Below are positions 30,473 to 36,730 of a DNA stretch of 57,983 nucleotides, one piece after another; within the stretch, counting starts at the first letter, position 1, and every line of letters begins with the position of its first letter. The DNA comes from Prosthecobacter debontii (GTDB taxonomy: Bacteria; Verrucomicrobiota; Verrucomicrobiia; Verrucomicrobiales; Akkermansiaceae), in contig CAMAXN010000012.1 in assembly GCA_945862245.1 (NCBI GenBank), positions 1 through 57,983 of the forward strand, read 5' to 3'. The position numbers were made by a program, and so were the translations under genes. Below the pieces are notes generated by a model. It did not search any database. It saw only the letters and a program-made list of their open reading frames with translations, and was not told the DNA's origin.

Positions 30473-30631
30473 GTGTGTGGAGACTCAGCGAGGCACACCG
30501 CTCTTGTCAACCCACGCGCGACCCCATGATTTTCGATACCAATCCGCTGATCTTCAAGTTGCTCCGGTGTCATGCTCTTCAAATCAACATTAATCATTCA
30601 TAATCGGCATTCATCAATCGGCGTTCCAGCT

Positions 30632-31410
30632 TCAACCCAACGCCTCCAGCGCATCTAGCGGGCTCCGCACGCCTTTCCCGTTCACCCCTTTCGCAACGTG
30701 CGTGTAGATCTCGGTTGTCCGCACATCCGAGTGACCCAGCAGGGTCTGGATCGTCCGAATATCCGTCCCAGCCTCCAGTAGATGCGTCGCGAAGCTGTGC
30801 CGCAGTGCATGGCTGGTCACCCTTTTTGAACCCCCGCTTCCCGCGCGCCCCGCTTGATCGCCTGGTTGTAAACGGAACCATGCAGGTGATGTCTGCGTGT
30901 CACCCCGCTCACTGGATCGACGGATAAATCCCTTGCCGGGAAGAGCCACATCCATTCCCAGCTTTCCCCCGCCCGGGAGAACTTACGGCCGAGCGCCCCC
31001 GGAAGCGCCACACCCGGTAAGCCCTTTTCCCTGTCCGCCTCATAAATCCCGCGCACCTCATCGAAATGACTCCCAAGTATTTCCTTCAGGCATTCCGGGA
31101 TCACCGTTGTCCTGTCCAGATCCCCCTTGCCGCCGCGCACGGTCAGAACACCGCGCCCGAGATCCACATCCTTGACCCGCAGGCTCACTAGCTCGTTGAG
31201 GCGTAGCCCCGACCCATACTGCAGCTTCCCCGGAATCCGGTATCGCGGCTCGATGTGGGCGACCAGGCGCATCACCTCCGAGACCGAGAGGACGGTCGGC
31301 ACCCGCTTCGAAGTCTTTCTCATCCTCACCTCCAAATCCAGTTCCTCCACCCCGCACACATCGCGGAAAAAGAAAACAAGAGCATTGAGCCCGAAATCCG
31401 AAGTTGAATT
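30632..31410 (-). pseudogene. intI: Integron integrase IntI, frameshifted and N-terminally truncated
   Basis: Homology begins around 31410 (FGLNALVFFFRDV, the end of the N-terminal SAM-like domain), preceded in frame by TAA. It runs through the catalytic core: YGSGLRLNELVSLRVKDVDL has the first catalytic Arg. The IntI-specific region is [20 protein letters not shown]. The frame breaks near 30822 at a run of five As (GGTTCAAAAAGGGTG on the minus strand). One more A would restore [22 protein letters not shown] with H-x-x-R, then [14 protein letters not shown] with the nucleophilic Tyr. The C-terminus [13 protein letters not shown] is complete. Confidence 0.85.
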
Positions 31411-31419
31411 AATTTTAGG

Positions 31420-31885
31420 CTAAGCTGCGCAGTGGTTTTCACTAGTTTCGCCGCCTGATTTTTCATCTCCGGGTGGCTCTGGTGGCAACTTCGGCGAAGT
31501 TGCTCCTGGCCATCGTAAAATGTTTTCTAGCAATGGCTTATGCTTATCGAGCCCACCCCAACTTTCGGCAATATAGAGCACAGGCGTGCGACTTCGAGTT
31601 CCCAACACCGCGCCACCGATGAAAACCTCCGCTCGTAGCGTGACGGGTCGTTTGAACCCTGTTTTGCGCTGCTCTGGTGAGCTGGCGTGTTGATAGAGAC
31701 TGAGAAGATTGTAGGTGAAGCACACGCTCAGAAAGGCGCTTTCGGCAGCGTAAAAATCTTTCATACAGAAGCCGTCGGCTTGTAGATCATTCTTGAGTTC
31801 TTCGATGTGTTGTTCGCAGCAGGCGCGTTGATTGTAGTCGCGCCAGAGTTCCGCACCATCGCCTTGGCGATTTGTGACAACAACT
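31420..31885 (-). pseudogene. IS1380-type transposase, C-terminal remnant
   Basis: From about 31885, reading leftwards, the frame gives VVVTNRQGDGAELWRDYNQR, then HIEELKNDLQADGF and CMKDFYAAESAFLSVCFTYN, then AVLGTRSRTPVLYIAESWG. The pattern matches the end of IS1380-family transposases (WRDYNxRA, ELK.DL..DGF). The first two-thirds of the transposase are missing; upstream in frame is a TGA. It abuts the truncated integrase start. A Met at 31764 opens a 114-codon frame, but this is only the tail of the original gene. Confidence 0.7.
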
Positions 31886-31940
31886 CTTCAATCGCGCCCG
31901 TAGGAGCACTCAAACGTTGGTGGCATCAAACTTAATCAAA

Positions 31941-31947
31941 AGGAGGA
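31941..31947 (+). promoter_or_regulatory. Strong ribosome-binding site of the beta-flower gene
   Basis: AAGGAGG lies six bases before the ATG at 31954. It is the best match to the consensus in this accessory block and indicates that the short repeat ORF is translated. Confidence 0.85.
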
Positions 31948-31953
31948 ATCAGC

Positions 31954-32169
31954 ATGGCTTCTGAAATCAAAGACACATCTGGAAAGACTTTTTACAAATT
32001 TGAAGGAACTGAAATTAAGGAAACTTCAGGAAAGACCATTTTTAAAATTACTGGCAGTGAAATTAAGGCTCCCAGTGGAAAAACACTTTATAAATTTACA
32101 GGGGACGAAATAAAGGAGCCCAGTGGGAAAACTATTTATAAATTCCAGTGCCAGTATTATTTGCATTGA
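31954..32169 (+). CDS. Four-repeat beta-flower-like small protein (integron cassette gene)
   Basis: A 71-residue protein made of four near-identical 16-residue units: EIKDTSGKTFYKFEGT, EIKETSGKTIFKITGS, EIKAPSGKTLYKFTGD and EIKEPSGKTIYKFQ. Each unit alternates a charged turn (SGK) and a beta strand, so a four-bladed closed beta fold is likely. It resembles the 4-fold beta flower proteins I recall in annotation of integron cassettes; this match is from memory. It has a strong ribosome site and no signal peptide. An attC follows 58 bp downstream, so it is a cassette gene. A possible cassette start is GTTGGTG at 31917, but this core is imperfect. Function is unknown. Confidence 0.75.
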   Translation: MASEIKDTSGKTFYKFEGTEIKETSGKTIFKITGSEIKAPSGKTLYKFTGDEIKEPSGKTIYKFQCQYYLH

Positions 32170-32227
32170 GTTTAATATGAATCATTCTCGCTGGTTGATT
32201 TTGTCTCAGTTTCATAACCTGAAGGCC

Positions 32228-32306
32228 AGCTAACCCATCGCTCCAGCGGATTCGGTTTTACTCCGCTCCGCTCCGCAAAACCGAACCGCTGAGCTTGGCG
32301 TTGTGC
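32228..32306 (+). other. attC recombination site (complete)
   Basis: It starts with AGCTAAC (32228-32234) and ends with GTTGTGC (32300-32306), the conserved AAC/GTT outer triplets. Inside, GCTC-C-AGCGG-A-TTCGGTTTT pairs with AAAACCGAA-CCGCTGAGC. The long stem leaves exactly two unpaired bases, C and A, on the 5' arm (G and T on the bottom strand), as the extrahelical bases that orient IntI binding. The loop is ACTCCGCTCCGCTCCGC. R'' and R' deviate from consensus at one or two positions each. Confidence 0.8.
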
Positions 32307-32311
32307 AAAAA

Positions 32312-32359
32312 ATGAAGACTCAGACCGTCAAGCACACACCAACGACCAAACCACAATGA
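32312..32359 (+). CDS. 15-codon leader ORF before the signal-peptide gene
   Basis: MKTQTVKHTPTTKPQ starts five bases after the attC core and its TGA overlaps the ATG of the next gene (ATGA). Such tiny cassette leader ORFs are known to boost translation of cassette genes lacking their own ribosome site (for example ORF-11 at attI1). No clear Shine-Dalgarno was seen ahead of the next gene. Translation of this ORF is inference. Confidence 0.4.
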   Translation: MKTQTVKHTPTTKPQ

Positions 32360-32868
32360 ACTATTCCCACACACCACGCAGCGCGATTCTAGCAACTGCG
32401 CTACTCATCGCTTCTTTCAGCGCACACGCTCAAGACGAAGCCAAGCAAGACGCCAAGAACGGAACGACTCGCGCTATGCCCGCAGTTCGTGACGTGGACA
32501 CTCGCAACAACGTCGAGAAGGTTTCCATCGCCAGCCCTGCGGCTGGCCGCTACCGCATCACCGTCACCCACTCAGGCGGCCTATCCGGGAATCCGGCTCC
32601 AAGCACACAGGTCGTTTCCGCCGCCCTTAGCGGCGTGACACCCGAGTTGCCGACGATTACCTCCTTGGCGGCATCGCCGACTGCAACAGAGTTCATCCTG
32701 AGTTTCACCGCTGATCCGGGTGCATTTTTCACGATTCAGAGTTCGCCGGATTTGGAGACATGGACGGATGAGGGAACGGTTCAGGCTGAGACCGTGACGA
32801 ACTCCGTGATCGTCACGTCTGGTGTGGGCGATTCCAAGCTCTTCTGGCGCATGAGGAGAGGACAATGA
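32356..32868 (+). CDS. Secreted protein resembling the C-terminal end of a serine protease
   Basis: A 170-residue protein. Residues 1-25 are a clear signal peptide ending ASFSAHAQ. A polar stretch (DEAKQDAKNG) leads to DTRNNVEKVSIASPAAGRYRITVTH, a pattern seen at the C-terminal P-domain-like region of verrucomicrobial S8-type (subtilisin) proteases. A tail then follows with a fibronectin-like SLAASPTATEFILSFTADPGAFFTIQSS and PDLETWTDEGTV, typical of Verrucomicrobia secreted proteins. No catalytic Asp/His/Ser domain is present, so it is a remnant or a carrier-only protein. Its stop overlaps the next gene's ATG. Confidence 0.6.
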   Translation: MNYSHTPRSAILATALLIASFSAHAQDEAKQDAKNGTTRAMPAVRDVDTRNNVEKVSIASPAAGRYRITVTHSGGLSGNPAPSTQVVSAALSGVTPELPTITSLAASPTATEFILSFTADPGAFFTIQSSPDLETWTDEGTVQAETVTNSVIVTSGVGDSKLFWRMRRGQ

Positions 32869-33629
32869 GCCGCAGCCTACTAACCGCAGTCATTGTAGCC
32901 GCCGTGGCCTTCGGCCCGGCGGCTCGTGCTGCCGTTGTCATCACGGCTTTGTCATCCCAGCTGGAGATACGCGACGATTTTTTCGGACGTTACGACCCTG
33001 TCGATGTCGACGGAGACGGAACTGTGGATTTCACCTTTGGAAGTAATTCATCAGCGATCGGCATTCAGACGGAACGAAGCAATCGCATTGTTATCAGGAT
33101 TGATCCACCACCCAACATTGGTGGGCCGCCCACTTCACTCCCCCCTGGCTATGCTTTATCATCGACTTTGGTTACCGAGGGCTTCGGGGATTTTTCTTGG
33201 GCTTCATCCGACTATCTTGGTGGATACGTCTCTCCGGGTGAGAATGCTTACGTGGTTATATCCATTGTATTAAGCACGGGTTCCGCCAGCGACTTCAATG
33301 GCCGTGGTGGCGTTGGCTTCGAGTTTCATGCTCAGGATGGTATTCACTACGGGTATTTTGACATCAATGCCAGTAAGGGCTACGCAGGACTCACACTCTA
33401 TGGCTGGGCATACGAGTCACAGCCGGGTGTGGCGATACTAGTTGGCCAAGTTCCAGAGCCTTCCGCTTTGGTTCTTGTCGGGTTGGCTTCAGATAGTAGT
33501 TTCTTCATTTCCATGTTCTGGTATTTCTACAAGGAACTTGAACCCCATTTACAACGTGCCCATGCTGGGCACACACAAGACGCTGCTGGACAACAGATGG
33601 GGCGGCCTTGTTCTCGGAGCGTCGCGTAG
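32865..33629 (+). CDS. PEP-CTERM-like secreted protein with scrambled C-terminus
   Basis: A 254-residue reading frame. It has a signal peptide (LLTAVIVAAVAFGPAARA), then the beta-rich body VDVDGDGTVDFTFGSNSSA and YGYFDINASKGYAGLTLYGWAYES, and the sorting-like motif VPEPSALVLVGLAS near residue 210. A normal PEP-CTERM tail would continue as a hydrophobic helix ending in Arg residues. Here the frame instead runs into unrelated sequence (DSSFFISMFWYFYKELEPHLQ...). The true gene probably ended near 33500 before a rearrangement. It overlaps the previous gene by ATGA. Whether an exosortase exists elsewhere is unknown. Confidence 0.6.
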   Translation: MSRSLLTAVIVAAVAFGPAARAAVVITALSSQLEIRDDFFGRYDPVDVDGDGTVDFTFGSNSSAIGIQTERSNRIVIRIDPPPNIGGPPTSLPPGYALSSTLVTEGFGDFSWASSDYLGGYVSPGENAYVVISIVLSTGSASDFNGRGGVGFEFHAQDGIHYGYFDINASKGYAGLTLYGWAYESQPGVAILVGQVPEPSALVLVGLASDSSFFISMFWYFYKELEPHLQRAHAGHTQDAAGQQMGRPCSRSVA

Positions 33630-33686
33630 CTTGGGAGATTTCCCTGCTATCGACGCCCCCCCCTCGCCCCATCTGTGCCATAGCAA

Positions 33687-34109
33687 CATCTAGCAGCAAA
33701 TCGGGAAAAACATCTGCAAGACCTCGTTGTTGGCGCAGGTGATGTCCACATGCCCGAAGCACTTCTGCGCAAATGGCCGAACGCCAGCAGAGAATGGCCA
33801 TGGCAATATCTTTTCCCCTCCGCAACTCTCTGTCCCCACCCACGAACCGGACGCGTGGCCCGTCATCACCTCCATGAATCCTCCATGCAGCGTCAGATGA
33901 AAGACGCGGTTCGCAAAGCCGCCGTTCCCAAACGCGTGACCTGCCACACCATGCGCCATTCCTTCGCGACCCATCTGCTCGAATCCGGAACCGAAATCCG
34001 TACCGTCCAATCCCTCATGGGTCATTCCAGCGTCGAAACCACCATGATTTATCTCCATGTCATGAAACGACCCGGTGCTGGCGCACCAAGCCCTCTTGAT
34101 CTCGATTGA
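33687..34109 (+). pseudogene. intI: Integron integrase IntI, C-terminal half
   Basis: In-frame IntI homology begins at about 33687 ([35 protein letters not shown]) and continues [26 protein letters not shown], the IntI-specific insertion. Then come [22 protein letters not shown] (catalytic His and Arg), [21 protein letters not shown] (His/Tyr) and a proper end SPLDLD. A TAG precedes the homology, and the N-terminal half with the first catalytic Arg is missing. It differs clearly from the other remnant, so they are not a recent duplication. Its orientation is opposite to that copy. Confidence 0.85.
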
Positions 34110-34244
34110 GCAGAGCTACAAACCAAATTCCCCAAAGCGACCTATAGAGCAACCACCCTACACATAAAATCATCTTGCCCATCCTCCTTGTGGTGATTAA
34201 AAATTCATCCAATGAACGGACAACCTAGAACTACGCTCTTCCGA

Positions 34245-34321
34245 GTTGTATTTGCAGGTATTCTACAACGTGTTGTATATGCAGGACAAATACTGCGTGT
34301 TGTTCAATAACACTGTTGTGC
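34245..34321 (+). other. attI-like site with spaced GTTGT motifs
   Basis: After the 3' end of the plus-strand IntI, GTTGTATTTGCAGG (34245-34258) and GTTGTATATGCAGG (34272-34285) form a direct repeat. They are followed by GTTGTTC (34299) and GTTGTGC (34315-34321). The first three lie 27 bp apart. attI sites carry such integrase-binding direct repeats next to the core. GTTGTGC followed by AAAAAAT is identical to the end of the attC at 32300. Intervening 34110-34244 shows no gene. Confidence 0.5.
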
Positions 34322-34367
34322 AAAAAATCGGACTGAAATTCTGAGAAGGACAAGGTAGCCTAATACC

Positions 34368-34574
34368 GTGAACACATTTACCGAAATACGAGAATCTGTC
34401 GTAGGCCTTTCTAAGCCCGAGCGGGCGGAATTGGCCGTTTTTCTGCTTGGTAGCCTCGATGACACCCACTACTGGGTTGACGATGAAGAGGTCGATCAAC
34501 GGTCTGCGGAGATGGACTCTGGAGCCGTTGTTGGTGTGACCAAGGAGGAATTCCGCAAGCTTTGCGGGCGATGA
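34368..34574 (+). CDS. Antitoxin, addiction module protein (TIGR02574-like)
   Basis: A 68-residue protein: ESVVGLSKPERAELAVFLLGSLDD, a VDDEEVDQRSAEMDSGAVVG middle and a VTKEEFRKL end. This is the pattern of small ParD/Phd-type antitoxins that pair with RelE/ParE toxins. It starts with GTG at 34368 and has no strong ribosome site. The stop overlaps the toxin ATG (ATGA), so translation is coupled. The gene follows the attI-like core by 46 bp, which fits the first cassette position. Confidence 0.8.
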   Translation: MNTFTEIRESVVGLSKPERAELAVFLLGSLDDTHYWVDDEEVDQRSAEMDSGAVVGVTKEEFRKLCGR

Positions 34575-34876
34575 GTGGCAGCATAAAGCCACTTATTATC
34601 CATCCCAGTGCAGCAAAGGATGCGAGTGATATCGCCGCGATGTATGCGGAGGTATCCAATGAGTTGCGTGACAAGTTTTGGAGGGAGATTGATGATGCAA
34701 TCGATTACATTGAGCAGTATCCCGAGAGACATCATTACGACCCAAGTGGGAGAAGAAGGAGCAATCTCAAACGGTTTCCATACCACATTCTATTTGAAGA
34801 ACGTCTTGAGTGTAATCGAGTCATGGTGATACGGCACCATCACCGAAATCCTTGCTACGGACTACGAAGAGGATAA
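34571..34876 (+). CDS. ParE/RelE-family toxin
   Basis: A 101-residue toxin: IIHPSAAKDASDIAAMYAE, ELRDKFWREIDDAIDYIEQYPERH, NLKRFPYHILFEERLECNRVMVIRHHHRNPCYGLRRG. The RFPYHILFE...VIRHHHRNP pattern is typical of the ParE branch. The likely target is gyrase or ribosome-bound mRNA; ParE members target gyrase. Its TAA lies six bases before the AAC arm of the next attC, so the cassette is compact. TA cassettes are known to stabilise integron arrays. Confidence 0.85.
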   Translation: MSGSIKPLIIHPSAAKDASDIAAMYAEVSNELRDKFWREIDDAIDYIEQYPERHHYDPSGRRRSNLKRFPYHILFEERLECNRVMVIRHHHRNPCYGLRRG

Positions 34877-34881
34877 CAGAA

Positions 34882-34954
34882 GCCTAACAAGCCAGTGGTG
34901 GCAACGTCGGGTAATGTCTCTCGTTCGCTTCGCTCTGGGCGACTTGTTGCCGCC
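34882..34954 (+). other. attC site missing its 3' arm
   Basis: GCCTAAC (34882-34888) is a perfect 5' core. GGTGGCAACGTCG (34897-34909) pairs with CGACTTGTTGCCGCC (34940-34954), leaving a TT bulge and one mismatch. The expected 3' arm ending in GTTAGGC is absent; sequence goes straight into a DUF58 reading frame. This marks a deletion junction through the attC. Confidence 0.7.
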
Positions 34955-35170
34955 GGTGAATTTACCGGCTCCGGCACCGGGGCATCCATGGACCTTCAGG
35001 ATCACCGCGCCTACTCGCCGGGGGACGATCCGCGCCACATCAACTGGCAGGCTTACGCCCGCACCGGGCAGTATTCCATGAAGCTCTTCCGCGAGGAAAT
35101 TCGCCCAGTCGTCGATCTCATACTCGATGCCTCAAGCTCGATGTTTTTCTCCCCGGAAAAGGCAAGCCGG
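34955..35170 (+). pseudogene. DUF58 protein fragment
   Basis: About 72 residues show GEFTGSGTGASMDLQDHRAY, then SPGDDPRHINWQAYARTGQY and SMKLFREEIRPVVDLILDAS, exactly the DUF58 core before its VWA domain. Both ends are missing: the left runs into the half attC, the right into the asnS 3' end. A fused frame from 34895 to 35248 is open, but its first 20 residues are attC translation. Not a working gene. Confidence 0.8.
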
Positions 35171-35190
35171 ACGGATGCACGGCCTCCGCT

Positions 35191-36546
35191 TCAGAACTCG
35201 CAATACCCTGGGGTGCGGGGGAACGGGATCACGTCCCGGATGTTGTGAGTGCCGGTTACGAACATCAGTAAACGCTCGAAACCTAGGCCGAAGCCCGCGT
35301 GTGGCACCGTGCCGTATTTCCGCAGATCCGCATACCAGCCGTAGGCCTCCGCATCAATGCCGTGGTGTTTAAAATTCTCCAGCAACACATCGTAACGCTC
35401 CTCCCGCTGCGAGCCGCCGATGATCTCGCCAATGCCGGGAACGAGCAGATCCATCGCAGTGACGGTCTGGCCATCGTCGTTGAGGCGCATGTAGAAGGGT
35501 TTGATCTCCTTAGGATAATTGAAGACGGTGGTCGGCTGTTTGAAATACTCCTCCGTGAGCCAGCGTTCGTGCTCGGACTGGAGGTTTAGTCCGTAGGCGA
35601 CGGGGTATTGGAACGTTTTCCCCGACCCTTCCAGCAGCTTCACCGCATCCGTATAAGAAATGCGCTGGAACGGCTTTTCGACAACGTGTTGCAGGCGATC
35701 ACGAAGGCTCTTATCGACGAATTTCTCGAAGATTGCGAGGTCGGGGTCGGCGAGCGCCTCAGCGACGAGGAATTTAATGATTTCCTCCGCGCAATCCATA
35801 TCGCCCGCGAGGTCGCAGAAGGCCATCTCGGGCTCTACCATCCAAAACTCGGCGGCGTGGCGGGAGGTGTTGGAGTTCTCCGCGCGAAAGGTCGGGCCGA
35901 AGGTATAAATATTAGAAAGGGCGCAGGCGAAGGTTTCGCCCTCAAGCTGGCCGGAAACGGTGAGGTAGGCTCGTTTTGCGAAAAAGTCCTCCGAGACCCT
36001 CGCGATCTTGTCGTCCGGCAGGGTAGTGACGCGGAACATCTCCCCTGCCCCCTCGCAGTCGCTGGCGGTAATGATCGGCGTATGGACATGGACGAAATCT
36101 CGTTCTTGGAAAAAACGGTGGATCGCGTGGGACATGCGGGAGCGGAGGCGGAAGGTGGCACCAAACAGATTGGTGCGCGGGCGGAGGTGGGCGATGGAAC
36201 GCAAGAACTCCGGCGTATGCCCTTTTTTCTGCAGCGGGTAATCCTCCGGCGCAGTCCCGAGGAGCTTGATCTGCGAGGCTTGCATTTCCCAATCCTGCCC
36301 TTGGGCGGGCGAGAGAATCATTTTTCCCGAGACGGAAACCGAGGCGCCGGTGGTCATGAGGTGTATGTCGCTGTATCCGGGAATCCCCGCGTCCGCGACG
36401 ATCTGGAGATTCCCGAGGCAGGAGCCGTCGTTCAGTTCGATGAAAGAGAAAGCTTTTGAGTCCCGCCGCGTCCGCACCCATCCGGCGACCTCCAACGAAT
36501 CGGATCCCTCTTTTCGTGCTAGGATGTGCTTGATGAGCGTACGCAT
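35191..36546 (-). CDS. asnS: Asparagine--tRNA ligase
   Basis: A 451-residue class IIb aminoacyl-tRNA synthetase. The OB-fold anticodon-binding domain is residues about 15-110 ([23 protein letters not shown]). The class II core has [21 protein letters not shown] (motif 2) and [30 protein letters not shown] (motif 3), the AsnRS-type end. AsnS rather than AspS is supported by the [14 protein letters not shown] and [15 protein letters not shown] regions. It faces the integron remnant at its 3' end. Confidence 0.96.
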   Translation of the reverse strand: MRTLIKHILARKEGSDSLEVAGWVRTRRDSKAFSFIELNDGSCLGNLQIVADAGIPGYSDIHLMTTGASVSVSGKMILSPAQGQDWEMQASQIKLLGTAPEDYPLQKKGHTPEFLRSIAHLRPRTNLFGATFRLRSRMSHAIHRFFQERDFVHVHTPIITASDCEGAGEMFRVTTLPDDKIARVSEDFFAKRAYLTVSGQLEGETFACALSNIYTFGPTFRAENSNTSRHAAEFWMVEPEMAFCDLAGDMDCAEEIIKFLVAEALADPDLAIFEKFVDKSLRDRLQHVVEKPFQRISYTDAVKLLEGSGKTFQYPVAYGLNLQSEHERWLTEEYFKQPTTVFNYPKEIKPFYMRLNDDGQTVTAMDLLVPGIGEIIGGSQREERYDVLLENFKHHGIDAEAYGWYADLRKYGTVPHAGFGLGFERLLMFVTGTHNIRDVIPFPRTPGYCEF

Positions 36547-36730
36547 GGCGAAACTCTAAATTTCAAATTTCAAAGCTCAAGGAAGATGCTTCATAACACT
36601 GGCTTTTGAGTTCCGACTAAGCACCGCAATCCATTCAAGTGACTGATCCAGACCCTATGGCGATGCTCAAAACGGTGCGAGAGGCAATACTTGCAAAGAC
36701 AGGGCGGGGGGGGTAAAGTTAAATTAATTG

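Larger units (their letters stand above)
30632..35170. mobile_element. Decayed chromosomal integron
   Basis: This 4.5-kb block between two housekeeping-like genes contains two integron-integrase remnants (30632-31410 minus; 33687-34109 plus), an IS1380-type transposase remnant, a complete attC (32228-32306), a half attC (34882-34954) and an attI-like array (34245-34321). It also contains small plus-strand cassette genes. The integrase-specific stretch [20 protein letters not shown], typical of IntI and absent from ordinary tyrosine recombinases, supports the integron reading. No intact integrase is left, so recombination would need help from elsewhere. Confidence 0.8.

Noticed and set aside
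31917..31923. GTTGGTG as the core of an attC or attI before the beta-flower gene
   Set aside because: It deviates from GTTRRRY and no pairing arm was found upstream; the site may have been lost with the IS remnant, so it is only mentioned in the gene entry.
33442..33693. An 83-codon plus-strand frame inside the scrambled region
   Set aside because: It crosses the suspected rearrangement junction and a C8 tract; no homologue recognised.
30594..35180. CRISPR array or prophage in the accessory block
   Set aside because: No regularly spaced repeats, no cas genes, and no phage structural genes. The integrases are of integron type.
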